Shown here in pieces: positions 7,569 through 18,370 of a DNA stretch of 64,000 nucleotides (positions are counted from its first letter, which is position 1; each line of letters opens with the position of its first letter). Source of the stretch: Planctobacterium marinum. Lineage in GTDB: Bacteria > Pseudomonadota > Gammaproteobacteria > Enterobacterales > Alteromonadaceae. A model generated the notes under the pieces. That model had not been told where the DNA came from and did not search any database. It worked only from the letters and a program-made list of their open reading frames with translations. The translations under genes and the position numbers were made by a program. The stretch spans positions 2,976,001-3,040,000 of the forward strand of contig NZ_AP027272.1 in assembly GCF_036322805.1 (NCBI RefSeq), given 5' to 3'.

Positions 7569-10064
7569 ATGAAACTCAAACAGCTAGACCATTTTATCTT
7601 TTACATTATGGCCGGTTGTGCCCTGCTGCTGTCAGTGCTGTTCAGTATCCTTGTTTATTTCTGGAGCCAAAACCAGGCGCTGAAAGAGAGCTATCGACTC
7701 ACCGAAAACCTGATGAATACTGTCAGTACATCAGCCTCAGCTGCCGCTTATGCCGGCGATGAAATCGTCGGTCAGGATGCCCTGAACGGTCTTCTAAGTA
7801 ATGATGTAGTGTACTCAGTAAAACTGGAAGCTTTCAAAGACGATGTCAATCCGGGCTTTGTCATCTCCGGCACGAATGCCATAGGGGGCAGCGAGCTTCA
7901 AGCCACCTCTTTGTCTCTCCTTTCACCGTTTGATGAACAAAAAATTGGTCAGCTTCTGGTTTCGCCCAATGGTAAATGGGTGCAAAAAGAAGCAGCGGAA
8001 AGCGCATGGACCATGATTATTGGCTTAGTCATTGTGGTGTTCAGCGCCTGTTTCTTGTCTGCTCAGCTGATCAAGTATTACATCTCACAACCTATAGTGC
8101 GTACGGTCGCTCAGATTGCCGATATCAAACCGGGTTCAGAGACTCGCTTAACGCTGCCAGAGCAACTGCAAAACAATGAAATCGGTGATCTTGTTACCAG
8201 TTTCAATGGTTTGCTGGACAGAGTAAATAAAGCGATACGGGTTGAACGGCATCTGCGCCAGGACATGCAAGCTGTGCAGATTCGACTTGAACAGGCCAAG
8301 GAAGAAGCAGAACAAGCAACGCAGGCCAAAAGTAACTTTTTAGCTACTATGAGCCATGAAATAAGAACGCCAATGAATTCTATCATTGGCTTTCTGGAAT
8401 TGGCCATTGAAGACAACTCGCTTGGCAAAGAAACCCGCAAGCACCTGCAAATCGCATTCAACTCAGCTAATTTCCTGTTGCAGCTTATCAGCGACATTTT
8501 AGACGTCAGTAAAATTGAAAGCGGTAAACTGGAGCTCGAATTACGCCCTTTTGACCTGAATGAACTGTTGCATGAAATTCGCGACTTGATGGAAATAAAA
8601 GCTCGCGAAAAACATTTAACTCTGAAGTTAAAAACACCTGAAACGCTGGCAGCAGCCTACCTTGGTGATCCCTACCGTCTGCGCCAGGTGTTATTGAATC
8701 TGATCGGCAACGCCATCAAATTTACTCACCAAGGTTCGGTCAAATTAGAAGTAAAAGAGCAAGGTCATCAGGATTTTTACTTCGCCATTAGCGATACCGG
8801 CATTGGCATCGCTGAGGATAAAATAAGTCAAATTCTTGAACCCTTTACTCAAGTGGATGCCTCCATCACCCGGCAATTTGGTGGTACTGGCCTTGGCACC
8901 ACCATTTCCTCAGAGTTAGTACATTTAATGGATGGGGAGTTAAAAATTGAAAGCCGACTGAATCACGGTAGTACATTTTATTTCACCATCCATCTACCCT
9001 CAACGCAGCTGGCATCTCACAACAGCAATACCGAAAAAGTATCAGGCCAATTAACCCCAATGCATATTTTGTTAGTAGATGATGTACAAGAAAACATCAC
9101 TCTGGCCAAGATACGCTTAGAAAAAGCTGGGCACCTCATTGATATTGCCCACGATGGTAAACAAGCGGTTAGCGCATGCCAGGAAAAAAACTACGATCTG
9201 GTATTAATGGATATTCAGATGCCGGAAATGAATGGCTACGAAGCTACCCAGGCCATCAGACAATTAAATACTTATTATCAAAGCAGTCCTGTAATCGCCA
9301 TGACGGCAAACGCGATGGCAAAAGAAGTAGAGGCCGCTCAAGCAGCCGGAATGAACGATGTTGTCACCAAACCCATCGACTTCAGGAAACTTTTTGCGGT
9401 GCTAGCCAAATACGGTAACGTTGCAACGAGCGCAATACCTGAATCCTCTTCATCGAAGAAGAATCTGGCCCTTATCGATTTCCCTGAAGCGCTGGCGCAA
9501 TGGCAAGATGAAGTTGAACTTTATCAGGCGCTACATCAATTTGCGGACAGCAACCGTTCGGTTTCACAGGATTTTACTGCCATGATCAGTGCCCAAAGCT
9601 ATGCAGCTGCTGCAGCCGTGGTACATCGAATCAGAGGTGCAGCGGCCAATATGTCACTCAACAAACTAGCTGCCAGTGGTGAGCAACTGGAAGCAAAACT
9701 CAATGCTGCACAAACTTCCGGATTAAATCAATTTGTCAGTGAGTTTCTGAAAACCTTAAAACTTACGGTCAGCGCCATAGATGGTCTCCCTGCCAGCCCT
9801 GTGCAACTGGCCTCAGCGCAACCTTCGTCGGCAGTCGACCTGGAGCACAGTCGCCCATTGCTGCATGAGTTAGCAGACGCTTGCCGGCAACATGATCCTG
9901 ACAAAGCCGAGTTGGCATTGGAATCACTGCAGGCCATCATTCCTGACAGTACACTGACTAAACTACAAAAATCCTTGCTACAATTTGATTTTGAGACAAT
10001 GCAAAGTATTGCACAGGAACTCTTGCAGACGTTGGAAAAGGAGCACAATTCAAATGACGGATAA
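7569..10064 (+). CDS. Hybrid sensor histidine kinase (HAMP-HisKA-HATPase-REC-HPt)
   Basis: 831 residues. Membrane helices at about 10-33 and 148-170 enclose a roughly 110-residue periplasmic sensor; HAMP follows. HisKA has H263 in [14 protein letters not shown]. The ATPase domain has [15 protein letters not shown] and FGGTGLG. The receiver's phospho-acceptor is D548 in [13 protein letters not shown], and the C-terminal HPt carries H686 in [12 protein letters not shown]. All phosphorelay residues are present. The gene follows the PstS-like gene by 20 bases, and its end overlaps the HD-GYP regulator by 11 bases, so that regulator is the obvious output. The periplasmic domain probably reads the ligand state of the PstS-like protein (inference). 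Confidence 0.92.
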   Translation: MKLKQLDHFIFYIMAGCALLLSVLFSILVYFWSQNQALKESYRLTENLMNTVSTSASAAAYAGDEIVGQDALNGLLSNDVVYSVKLEAFKDDVNPGFVISGTNAIGGSELQATSLSLLSPFDEQKIGQLLVSPNGKWVQKEAAESAWTMIIGLVIVVFSACFLSAQLIKYYISQPIVRTVAQIADIKPGSETRLTLPEQLQNNEIGDLVTSFNGLLDRVNKAIRVERHLRQDMQAVQIRLEQAKEEAEQATQAKSNFLATMSHEIRTPMNSIIGFLELAIEDNSLGKETRKHLQIAFNSANFLLQLISDILDVSKIESGKLELELRPFDLNELLHEIRDLMEIKAREKHLTLKLKTPETLAAAYLGDPYRLRQVLLNLIGNAIKFTHQGSVKLEVKEQGHQDFYFAISDTGIGIAEDKISQILEPFTQVDASITRQFGGTGLGTTISSELVHLMDGELKIESRLNHGSTFYFTIHLPSTQLASHNSNTEKVSGQLTPMHILLVDDVQENITLAKIRLEKAGHLIDIAHDGKQAVSACQEKNYDLVLMDIQMPEMNGYEATQAIRQLNTYYQSSPVIAMTANAMAKEVEAAQAAGMNDVVTKPIDFRKLFAVLAKYGNVATSAIPESSSSKKNLALIDFPEALAQWQDEVELYQALHQFADSNRSVSQDFTAMISAQSYAAAAAVVHRIRGAAANMSLNKLAASGEQLEAKLNAAQTSGLNQFVSEFLKTLKLTVSAIDGLPASPVQLASAQPSSAVDLEHSRPLLHELADACRQHDPDKAELALESLQAIIPDSTLTKLQKSLLQFDFETMQSIAQELLQTLEKEHNSNDG

Positions 10065-11106
10065 GCAGCCCCAATGGCGTATTCTAATCGTTGATGATGA
10101 ACCTAATAATTTGCAGCTATTGCGGCAGATATTAAAAGGCAAGTATCAACTTTCCATGGCCACAAACGGCGCACAGGCGATTGAAATTGCGCAAAAAGTC
10201 AAACCAGATCTTATTCTGTTGGATATCATGATGCCCGAACTGGATGGCTATCAGACGTGTCAGAAACTTAAATCGTCACCCACCACTCACGAAATTCCCG
10301 TCATTTTTATTACTGCTAAAACCGATGTCGTCGATGAAAAGAAAGGCTTCGATGTAGGTGCAGTAGATTATATCACCAAGCCCGTATCCGGACCGATAGT
10401 GCAAGCACGGGTGGAGACCCACCTGTCTTTATATGATCAACAGCGGGCCATGCAAATCCAGGTAAATCTGCGCACCAAAGAGCTGGCAGAGAGCCAAAAG
10501 GCGGCAATACACATGTTGGGTGAAGCCGGTCATTACAATGATACCGATACTGGATTGCATATCTGGCGCATGGCAGCCTATGCTGGTTTGCTGGCGCAAA
10601 AGGCAGGCTGGAAAGTGAGTAAAGCCAAGCAACTGGAGTATGCCGCGCCGATGCATGATACCGGCAAAATCGGTATTCCTGACGCTATATTAAAAAAGCC
10701 AGGTAAGCTCAATAGTGAAGAATGGCAGATAATGAAAACCCATGCCCAGATTGGTTACGATATTCTGTCTAAGAGCCGAACCCCCTTATTTCAAATGGCC
10801 GCCGAAGTGGCCTTGTGTCATCACGAAAAATGGGATGGTACAGGTTACCCGGCGGGTTTATCTGAAACGGACATTCCCGAAAGCGCACGAATTGTCGCAA
10901 TTGCTGACGTGTTCGATGCACTGACCATGAAGCGCCCCTACAAGGAAGCCTGGCCAATTGCTAAAGCCTTTGAAGAATTAAAACTCGGCAGAGGTAAACA
11001 CTTTGATCCAAACCTGGTGGAATGCTTTTTTGATCATCAACTGGAATTCTTGCGGGTTAAGGAACAATGGGATGTTCGGGAACAAAATGGTGAAAAAGCA
11101 TTCTGA
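10054..11106 (+). CDS. REC-HD-GYP response regulator (c-di-GMP phosphodiesterase)
   Basis: 350 residues from ATG 10054, preceded by GGAG ten bases upstream inside the kinase gene. Residues 1-125 are a receiver with D57 in [13 protein letters not shown] and the conserved Lys in YITKPV. Residues about 160-340 are an HD-GYP domain with H201-D202 in [21 protein letters not shown] (G264-Y265-P266), and IADVFDALT. This is the RpfG layout. Such proteins hydrolyse c-di-GMP. It is coupled to the hybrid kinase by the 11-base overlap. Activity is likely but not proven. Confidence 0.92.
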   Translation: MTDKQPQWRILIVDDEPNNLQLLRQILKGKYQLSMATNGAQAIEIAQKVKPDLILLDIMMPELDGYQTCQKLKSSPTTHEIPVIFITAKTDVVDEKKGFDVGAVDYITKPVSGPIVQARVETHLSLYDQQRAMQIQVNLRTKELAESQKAAIHMLGEAGHYNDTDTGLHIWRMAAYAGLLAQKAGWKVSKAKQLEYAAPMHDTGKIGIPDAILKKPGKLNSEEWQIMKTHAQIGYDILSKSRTPLFQMAAEVALCHHEKWDGTGYPAGLSETDIPESARIVAIADVFDALTMKRPYKEAWPIAKAFEELKLGRGKHFDPNLVECFFDHQLEFLRVKEQWDVREQNGEKAF

Positions 11107-11153
11107 TTTATCTTTCAGATGCTTTGTGCAAATGTAATAGAAACTAAGATGTA

Positions 11154-12589
11154 ATGAAAATTATCCAAGGTTGGTTTTTGGTTTGTTTGGTGTTTGCTTC
11201 AATGGTTACCTCAGCAAGCGCATCGGTAACCTTCGCGGGAGATGCAACACCAAACGGCAGTATTAATTTAACTCAGCATTGGTTGGGTTATGTGGTACTG
11301 GCCCTGTTCATTCTGGCCTATCTGCTTGTCATGCTGGAAGACAAAATTCACCTCAAAAAATCAAAACCCGTTTTAATGGTGGCCGGTATCATTTGGGCAA
11401 TCATTGCCTGGTATTATCACAACGAAGAAAAGAGCCACATGATTGCTCCGGCAATCAACGAATACTTCCTGGAATACACCCAGTTGTTTTTTTCCTGTTG
11501 GTGGCGATGACCTATATCAACTCCATGATGGAGCGGGATGTTTTCAATACCTTACGTCATTGGCTAACCAGCAAAGGATTTACCTATCGAAGTTTATTTT
11601 GGGTTACCGGCATTCTTGCCTTTGTTATATCCCCCATCGCAGATAACCTGACAACGGCGTTGATCTTATGTGCCGTTATCATGACCGTTGCATCCGACAG
11701 ACCGGGCTTCATCGTGCCCTGCTCCATTAACATCGTGGTGGCCGCCAATTCGGGAGGGGCGTTCAGTCCCTTCGGAGATATCACCACACTTATGGTGTGG
11801 CAGAAAGGCGTCGTGCCGTTTACCGAGTTTGGCGTCTTGTTTCTGCCATCTTTGGTGAATTATCTCGTGCCGGCGTTTATCATGCAGTTTGCCGTGCCGA
11901 TTGGCAGGCCACAAAAACAGGTGGTGCAAGAGAGCACAATCCAGCAAGGTGGTATGGAAATAGTGCTGTTGTTTTTATTAACCATCATCACGGCGATAGC
12001 CTTCCACCACTTACTGGCAATTCCGCCTGTTTATGGAATGCTTTTGGGCCTGGCCTACCTCAAGCTGTATGGTTTCTGGCTGCGGACTCACAGCAGTGAC
12101 TGGACCCACAAGACCGAAAACCCACCAGGCACTTCTGATGATCCATTGGATTTTGATGTCTTTGCTCAGATAGCCCATGCTGAATGGGATACCCTGTTCT
12201 TCTTTTACGGGGTAATCATGTCTGTAGGTGGTTTAACCTTCATTGGCTACATGGAGCTGCTTTCTGTCTTTATGTACCAGGATTTGGGAACGACACAGGC
12301 CAATATTCTTGTGGGTGTATTGTCGGCATTTGTAGACAATATCCCGGTGATGTTTTCGGTGCTCGCCATGGAACCTGAAATGTCCCAGGCACAATGGTTA
12401 TTGGTTACCTTAAGTGCCGGTGTCGGCGGAAGTATGCTGTCCATTGGTTCCGCGGCAGGTGTAGCATTGATGGGCCAAACCCGTGGCATCTATACCTTTT
12501 TATCCCACCTCAAATGGACACCAGTCATAGCATTGGGATTTGTGTGTAGCATTGCACTGCATATGTGGCTACATGATCTGCAGCTTTAG
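11154..12589 (+). pseudogene. nhaD: Na+/H+ antiporter NhaD, split by an apparent frameshift
   Basis: Two overlapping frames together encode one NhaD-type antiporter of about 478 residues, the normal family length. The first frame runs from ATG 11154 (signal-like start, then membrane helices) and stops at 11508-11510. The second carries the rest, including ISPIADNLTTALI and ANSGGAFSPFGD, which are typical of the ion-transport core. The break is in a T7 run at 11487-11493; eight T would restore QLFFFLLVAM. A -1 shift on this run would also give full-length protein. No other damage is visible in the remaining 365 residues. It is either a sequencing error, a recent null allele, or slippage-dependent expression. 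Confidence 0.8.
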
Positions 12590-12712
12590 TAGTTAGCAAT
12601 AAACCACGCAATCGATTTCTGGATTGTATCTGCATACAATTAGAATGTGGCTTTCTTTGAACTTTTAGAGAAACCTACCTATAGTTTTACAAACTATTGG
12701 TAAGTGTTTTGT

Positions 12713-15310
12713 ATGTCCGAAATACAGGCTATTGATGAAGAGCAAGAGCGCGTTAAAATTGTGCGCGATCTAGCTATACTTAATACACCCGCAGAGCCTG
12801 AATTCGATGAGGTTGTTCGCTTTGCCGGTGAATTATGTGAAACTCGTTATGTTTTTTTAACGCTGGTAGACTCAGAAAGGCTATGGTTTAAATCGAAATT
12901 AGGACTGGATATCTGTGAAATCCAACGTGAAATATCCATATGCAACCATACTTTGCTGAATAACTGCATTCTGGAAATTGAAGACGCCAGAAAACACCCC
13001 GTATTCTGCGACAATCCCTTGGTTAAAAGTGACTTGAGCATTCGCTTTTATGTCGGTATTCCCCTCCGCCTGAAATCTGACATCGCCATCGGCACCCTTT
13101 GCGTCATGGACGATAAGCCCAAAGTATTATCCGATGTCCAGAAAAAGGGACTGCTGCTGATGGCAAAGCAAATCGTGCATTTATTGGAAAGTCGCAGTAA
13201 TAAAAAGTTAGCTCAACTGGAAGTGGAGAAAAACCGGGAAACAGAGAAAATAATCAACGCCATTGCCTGCGTTAATCGTGATTACCTCAATGGCGTCTCT
13301 ACACGTGCATTGGTGTCCGACTTTTTAAAGGCATTTCTCACCATTACTGATAGTCAATTCGGCTTTATCGCTGAAGTGCTATCTGATAAAAACAAGCAGC
13401 CGTACCTCAAACACATTGCCCTTGCGGATGTATCAAAGGATAGTGATACAGCAGATTACTTTAACAGCAATCCCGATTCAGAACTTGAATTCCACAATCT
13501 CGATACGCTATTTGGCGCTGTTATTCGAACGGGTAAGGCACTGATAAGCAATGATGCAAAACACCACCCGCAATCTGGTGGCACTCCCTCAGGCCATCCC
13601 AGCCTAAAACAATTTGCCGGTTTTCCCCTATTCAGAGAGGGCGAAATGGTGGGTATGGTGGGTTTGGCCAATCGTGAATCGGGCTACGACGAACGGATAT
13701 TGCAGTTTGTCGAGCCACTGCTGGATAACTGCAGTCTGATTGTCAAAGCCTATCGTTCAGAAATGGAAAAAGACGCCTTTTTGAGTGCCCTTGAATCGGA
13801 AAAACAGGCTTTCAAAAAACTGTCCGATAAGTTTTCATCTCTCTATCACTCACTGGATGACGGTATCGTTGAATGCTCCGTGCCGGATGGAAAAATTCTG
13901 GATTGCAACCCAGCGTTTTGCAAGATGATCGGTTACGATAAACAAAGCCTATGCAATTTGACCATATTCGACATCACCGACAGCGCTTCTCTGCAACAGA
14001 GTGAAATAAAACTTGCTGAAAGTATTTCCGAAAAAGGCGAAAGCGAAGCGTTTGAGAAGCACTATATCCATAGTCATGGCCACCCTGTTCCAGCTCTGGT
14101 GAAAGTGTTTAAGGTGAATACCAACCCAGCTGAAACCCCACGGGCCTGGGGACTCATCAAGGATCTGAGTGTCCAGCAGAAACGCGAAATGCAAAGAGCT
14201 CAAAGAAAAAAAATGGAATCGTTAGGTACCCTTTCCGGTGGTATTGCTCATGATTTCAATAACATTTTGGCTATTATCTCTGGTAACGCTGAATTACTCA
14301 AAATGACTCAGGCCAACAAAGAGTTACTGCATCACACCTGTAAAATCCTGGATGCTTCTCAACGAGGGGCCGAGTTAGTGAAGCGTATTTTGGCCTTCAG
14401 TCGTAAAAATCCACAATCCCACAGTGCAATCGATCTTAAAAAAGCGATTGAACAGGCCCTGGAATTAATACAGCCCACTATCAGCACCAACATCAGTCTG
14501 CGAGTCGACCTCCAAGATTCGGGGATGATTTCTTCTGACGAAAGCAGTGTCACTCAGCTACTTATGAATCTGATTTCCAATGCCTGTCAGGCGATTGAAC
14601 CCAATACTGGCACTATCGAAATCAAGTTGTGTGAGATATCGGGGCATCATGCTGATCCTTTGCAATTGAGATTAACGGTATCTGATACCGGCCGAGGTAT
14701 GAGTCAATTGCAAACATCCCAGGCATTCGACCCTTTTTATACCACCAAAGAGAAAGGTCGTGGCACAGGCTTGGGCCTCGCGATAGTGCATGGCCTTGTG
14801 GAAGACATGAAAGCCCATATTCACATCGACAGTCAAGAGGGCATTGGCAGCAATGTCACCATCGACATTCCTGTCAGTCATCCCGGTATTGTGCATCAGG
14901 CACATCGCGCTGAATCCCCAGAGTTCGAAAGACACAAAGTTCTGGTGGTTGAAGACGAAACTGAAATTGCACAACTCTACATGGAAGCCCTGCAAGCTGA
15001 TGGCCATGAAGTCTTCACTGCCGAAAATGGTGAACAAGCCTGGCACCTGTTTGAACAGCACGACAACCAATTTGATATTGTGATCAGTGACGACCAAATG
15101 CCAATAATGCGTGGCATTGACCTGGCTAAGAGAATAAAAATGAAGTGTCCTGATATTCCCGTGGTACTGCTCAGTGGATTTATTTCACAATACATCGAAG
15201 AAGCGCAAGCCAAGGGAGATATTAATTTGATCCTCACCAAGCCCATTGCTCTGGATGAACTGCGTAATACGATTAAGCAATTTAAGGTAATAAAAACCCG
15301 CTGCTGTTAA
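12713..15310 (+). CDS. Hybrid histidine kinase with GAF-GAF-PAS sensor region
   Basis: 865 residues from ATG 12713 (a GTG at 12704 is in frame). No membrane helix. The first GAF (about 20-165) has the ILNTPAEPEFDEVV opening and IRFYVGIPL / GTLCVMD core. A second GAF (about 185-345) is followed by a PAS (about 360-480, KILDCNPAFCKMIGYD). HisKA has H513 in GGIAHDFNNIL. The ATPase domain has NLISNACQAIE, DTGRGM and GRGTGLGLA. A C-terminal receiver has D793 in VISDDQMP. There is no output regulator next to it, so it probably phosphorylates a partner encoded elsewhere. Cytosolic; signal unknown. Confidence 0.9.
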   Translation: MSEIQAIDEEQERVKIVRDLAILNTPAEPEFDEVVRFAGELCETRYVFLTLVDSERLWFKSKLGLDICEIQREISICNHTLLNNCILEIEDARKHPVFCDNPLVKSDLSIRFYVGIPLRLKSDIAIGTLCVMDDKPKVLSDVQKKGLLLMAKQIVHLLESRSNKKLAQLEVEKNRETEKIINAIACVNRDYLNGVSTRALVSDFLKAFLTITDSQFGFIAEVLSDKNKQPYLKHIALADVSKDSDTADYFNSNPDSELEFHNLDTLFGAVIRTGKALISNDAKHHPQSGGTPSGHPSLKQFAGFPLFREGEMVGMVGLANRESGYDERILQFVEPLLDNCSLIVKAYRSEMEKDAFLSALESEKQAFKKLSDKFSSLYHSLDDGIVECSVPDGKILDCNPAFCKMIGYDKQSLCNLTIFDITDSASLQQSEIKLAESISEKGESEAFEKHYIHSHGHPVPALVKVFKVNTNPAETPRAWGLIKDLSVQQKREMQRAQRKKMESLGTLSGGIAHDFNNILAIISGNAELLKMTQANKELLHHTCKILDASQRGAELVKRILAFSRKNPQSHSAIDLKKAIEQALELIQPTISTNISLRVDLQDSGMISSDESSVTQLLMNLISNACQAIEPNTGTIEIKLCEISGHHADPLQLRLTVSDTGRGMSQLQTSQAFDPFYTTKEKGRGTGLGLAIVHGLVEDMKAHIHIDSQEGIGSNVTIDIPVSHPGIVHQAHRAESPEFERHKVLVVEDETEIAQLYMEALQADGHEVFTAENGEQAWHLFEQHDNQFDIVISDDQMPIMRGIDLAKRIKMKCPDIPVVLLSGFISQYIEEAQAKGDINLILTKPIALDELRNTIKQFKVIKTRCC

Positions 15311-15331
15311 CGTTTATTGAGCCACAAGTAT

Positions 15332-16708
15332 TCAGCTTTGTGGCCGATTCAAATTTTCCGCTAACAAATGCTGATGTAATTCTCTTATCACACCCGTACT
15401 GTCTTCCTGGTCCACCAGGAAGGAAATATTGTGAGGATTAGCCCCATAGCTGATCATGCGAATGCGCACGGTTTCTAGTACCTCAAATATTTTTCCGGCA
15501 CCGCCGTGCTTGGCGTGTAAGTTGTTACCTACAATGGTGATCAGATCCAGGTTTGGCGTCACCTCAACAATGCAAATTTTTTCTAGTTCAGCCAACGCCC
15601 GAGAAGAGGCCTGCGCCAGATTGGTGGCGTGCCAGGCGTTAAATGTCAACGAGATAAAGGTCTCTGAGGTAGTGATCAAATCGATACTCAGACCAAACTG
15701 ATCCAGTATGTTAAAGACCTTGCCGATAAATTGACTGGAGCGTTCCATTTTGGGCGTATGCAAGGTTACAAGCTGCTGCTCTTTGCGACGTGTAATCGCG
15801 CGAAATGTTGGTTCGAATTGGCAATCTTTAACTATGGTTGTGCCGCCCAGCTCTGGTGCTCTGGTACTACCTACAAAGACCGGAATATTATTCCTTAAGG
15901 TCGGGGCAAGCGTTGCCGGATGCAGTACTTTGGCACCAAAATTGGCCATCTCAGCAGCCTCATCGTAACTTAACTCGGGAATGGGATAGGCTTTATCATC
16001 AATCCTGGGATCCGTACTAAACACCCCTGCTACGTCAGTCCAAATCTCGCAGCGATTGGCGGACAATGCCTCGGATAAAAGCGCAGCCGTATAGTCTGAA
16101 CCACCACGACCTAGCGTTGTGGTATCGCCCCAAGCGGTTTTCCCAATAAATCCTTGGGTAATAATAATGTGGTTGCCTAAAAGTGGCTTCAGCTGTTTTT
16201 CTGATTTTTCCGCCAGTTGCTCAAGTTCTGGTACGGCTGAACCGAAATTATCATCTGTTAGCATAATCTCACGCACATCAAACTCCAGCGCATCAGCCCC
16301 AGCTTGTACAAAACACGCCGTCAGTAAAACTGAAGCCAGTCTTTCCCCAAATGACAAAAGTTCATCCTGCAACATGGGACTTTCGTTGATGCCATCGGCA
16401 TAGACAACTTTTTGTATTCCGGTAAATAAGGCATCCAGTTTATTTTTGACACTACTTTTATCTACGAGTTGTTCATGAATATCGAAGACCTGTTGCTTAA
16501 TGAGGTCCAGAATAACTTCTTTATCTTCCTCCGGCATGGGGGTTTTACCCAACTCAACCAAGTGATTAGTTATTCCGGCAGGAGCGCTGGTTACCACTAA
16601 TTTGCATTGAGGATTTGCCGTCACGATTTTTACGCAATTTTGCATGGCCTCGAAATTTGCCACACTAGTGCCACCAAATTTGGCAATAACTAAAGATAAA
16701 CTTTCCAT
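15332..16708 (-). CDS. lysC: Aspartate kinase (aspartokinase III-like)
   Basis: 458 residues from the ATG at 16708, preferred over a TTG at 16726 because AAAGG lies seven bases before it. The kinase domain opens with VIAKFGGTSVANFEAM, and GRGGSDYTAALL and EIWTDVAGVFSTDPR are present. Two ACT regulatory domains follow (FIGKVFNILDQFGLSIDLITTSE and LDLITIVGNNLHAKHGG). It phosphorylates aspartate in the first step of lysine, threonine and methionine synthesis; the single-function length fits the lysine-inhibited LysC class. I did not recognise a lysine riboswitch in the 240 bases upstream. It converges on the kinase gene with 21 bases between stops, and a 7-base inverted repeat (GCCACAA) spans its stop codon. 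Confidence 0.88.
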   Translation of the reverse strand: MESLSLVIAKFGGTSVANFEAMQNCVKIVTANPQCKLVVTSAPAGITNHLVELGKTPMPEEDKEVILDLIKQQVFDIHEQLVDKSSVKNKLDALFTGIQKVVYADGINESPMLQDELLSFGERLASVLLTACFVQAGADALEFDVREIMLTDDNFGSAVPELEQLAEKSEKQLKPLLGNHIIITQGFIGKTAWGDTTTLGRGGSDYTAALLSEALSANRCEIWTDVAGVFSTDPRIDDKAYPIPELSYDEAAEMANFGAKVLHPATLAPTLRNNIPVFVGSTRAPELGGTTIVKDCQFEPTFRAITRRKEQQLVTLHTPKMERSSQFIGKVFNILDQFGLSIDLITTSETFISLTFNAWHATNLAQASSRALAELEKICIVEVTPNLDLITIVGNNLHAKHGGAGKIFEVLETVRIRMISYGANPHNISFLVDQEDSTGVIRELHQHLLAENLNRPQS

Positions 16709-16860
16709 CAAACAACCTTTAAACAATTACTACTACCATCATAGCGACTCAATAAGAAAGTGTAGAGTTTTTTATCAACTTATGATTGTAACATTGACCG
16801 ATATAGAACAATTCGCTCTACTACCTTTGTCTAATTTAAATTAGGCATTGAGTTGCCGAT

Positions 16861-16891
16861 AATGAAAATGAAGCAAAGAAATATTGCTTCA
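16861..16891 (-). terminator. Probable terminator after the 17.0-17.6 kb gene
   Basis: Perfect arms TGAAGCAA (16869-16876) and TTGCTTCA (16884-16891) with a 7-base loop; on the minus strand they are followed by ATTTTCATT. A second, GC-rich hairpin (GGCGCCT at 16919-16925, AGGCGCC at 16947-16953) begins right at the stop codon of the upstream gene but lacks a T run. Together they probably end that transcript before lysC. Confidence 0.5.
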
Positions 16892-16952
16892 CAAAAATAC
16901 CTTTTCGACGTTAAAGGCGGCGCCTCAGGTGTCCGCCTGTTTTTCAAGGCGC

Positions 16953-17591
16953 CTATTTTGAAAAGCGACTTTGATATTCTTCAGACGCCAACCCGTAATT
17001 CCCTAATTTAAGTGCCCCTTTCTCGACACTGAGATAGCGATTATCCTGTAATTGTTGACTGATGCTCACCAAATAGGCTTCTATTTGAGGATCTGCTATA
17101 TCCTCATTTTTTAACTGTTGCGCATAATCTCTGGCACTCACCCGCTCACTTAATTCAGAGAGCATTACCACTTTTTCCATACGCTCGCTCAGTCTGGTAT
17201 CGCGATTTAAATAGTTGAGAAAATTTGTTAGTGACTTATCGTCCGAATTGTCTGAAGCAAAATGCCATTTATCCTCTGTATTTTGCAGTGGCGGTATGTT
17301 GGCGAGATTCAAGTCATCAGTGATGGACTTTAACTCGTTTTTTACCTGCTTGAAGTAAAAGTCCAACATATCATTGACTTTGTCCCCGGTGACACTGCTC
17401 TCACCACTAATAATCTGATCCACCATGTCATCGATGGATTGCACATTGACCAGACTATTTTGGATAGAATCAACATCCTTACTATTGGTATTGGTGGTTA
17501 ACGACTGCATGTCGCTAATAAATTGGGAATTGGAACGCTGATCATCTATGTATTGAAACAGAGATGTCGCGTTGGCAGCGGTAGTGTACAT
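16953..17591 (-). CDS. Hypothetical helical protein
   Basis: 212 residues, polar and largely helical, with many Asn, Asp and Gln and no cysteine. No signal peptide or membrane helix is visible. It begins MYTTAANATSLFQYIDDQR, and the middle has short acidic helices (SIDDMVDQIISGESS). I recognise no family. It is flanked by its own hairpins and is probably monocistronic. Confidence 0.6.
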   Translation of the reverse strand: MYTTAANATSLFQYIDDQRSNSQFISDMQSLTTNTNSKDVDSIQNSLVNVQSIDDMVDQIISGESSVTGDKVNDMLDFYFKQVKNELKSITDDLNLANIPPLQNTEDKWHFASDNSDDKSLTNFLNYLNRDTRLSERMEKVVMLSELSERVSARDYAQQLKNEDIADPQIEAYLVSISQQLQDNRYLSVEKGALKLGNYGLASEEYQSRFSK

Positions 17592-17672
17592 AGATATGTG
17601 TCAGAAAATCGTTGTAATGAATCAGCTAGACTCATTACAGCAATTAACGCACCACATTTAATAGCATTTTAC

Positions 17673-17710
17673 GAAAAGCGCCCGGGCAGTCTGTTAGCTG
17701 CCAGAGCGCT
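17673..17710 (-). terminator. Terminator of the ScsB/redoxin operon
   Basis: A stem with outer arms AGCGC (17677-17681) / GCGCT (17706-17710) and inner GGCAG / CTGCC is followed on the minus strand by CTTTTCG. It lies about 45 bases beyond the redoxin stop codon. Confidence 0.65.
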
Positions 17711-17752
17711 ATCACCTCTTGATGTCGAGACGACAATGTCGCGGTTTAAAAG

Positions 17753-18370
17753 CTAGCCTTTGTATTTAATGGTACAACCATAAGGGACAGTCATTTTTTC
17801 TGATACTGGCTGCCCGGCTAACAATTGCATCATGCTCTGATCGAGATAATTAGTGGCTTTGGCAATGTCGGCTGGGTTGGCAGATTTTATACTGTCGATT
17901 GCACCTGCATAACGCAACATCCCTTGTGGGTCGATTACATACATGTGGGGCGTGGTTTTCGCATTATACTGCTTGCCCGTTGTGCCTTCCGGATCAAACA
18001 AAACAGCAGTGGGTGCAGCGCCCCGTTCGGTTGTTAAGCTGTCAGCTTTATCGCCATCAATATGGCCCTGTTTGCCCGGAGCAGACGAGATAATCGATAA
18101 CCAAACCACATCTTGCTCAGTGTATTTGTTTTGTAATCCTTGCATATTGCCGCCGCTATAATGCTTTTGCACATAGGGACAAAGGTGATTAGTCCACTCG
18201 AGGACTACGTATTGACCTCGATAATCAGAAAGTTTGACCTGTTCACCTTGCGTATTCAGCAATACAAAATCTGGCGCGGGCGCATCTACTTTTGCGGCAG
18301 AGAGCAAATTCGGTAAAATCAACAGCGTGACAGCAATACTGCGTTTAACGTAACTGACAAATTTTTTCAT
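17753..18370 (-). CDS. Exported redoxin (AhpC/TSA-like) protein
   Basis: 205 residues with an N-terminal signal peptide ending around NLLSAA. The fold is peroxiredoxin-like: APDFVLLNTQGEQVKLSDYRGQYVVLEW, then TNHLCPYVQKHY with the likely active Cys, TTPHMYVIDPQGMLRYAG, and a C-terminal YGCTIKYKG carrying a second Cys. This CP-V-KHY form is a known periplasmic redoxin subgroup. The ATG overlaps the stop of the ScsB/DsbD-like gene by four bases, so it is probably kept reduced by that protein (inference). Confidence 0.82.
   Translation of the reverse strand: MKKFVSYVKRSIAVTLLILPNLLSAAKVDAPAPDFVLLNTQGEQVKLSDYRGQYVVLEWTNHLCPYVQKHYSGGNMQGLQNKYTEQDVVWLSIISSAPGKQGHIDGDKADSLTTERGAAPTAVLFDPEGTTGKQYNAKTTPHMYVIDPQGMLRYAGAIDSIKSANPADIAKATNYLDQSMMQLLAGQPVSEKMTVPYGCTIKYKG

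Noticed and set aside
16709-16952. Lysine riboswitch upstream of lysC
   Set aside because: I could not find the conserved core or the five-helix junction; the GC-rich hairpin there belongs to the neighbouring gene's end.
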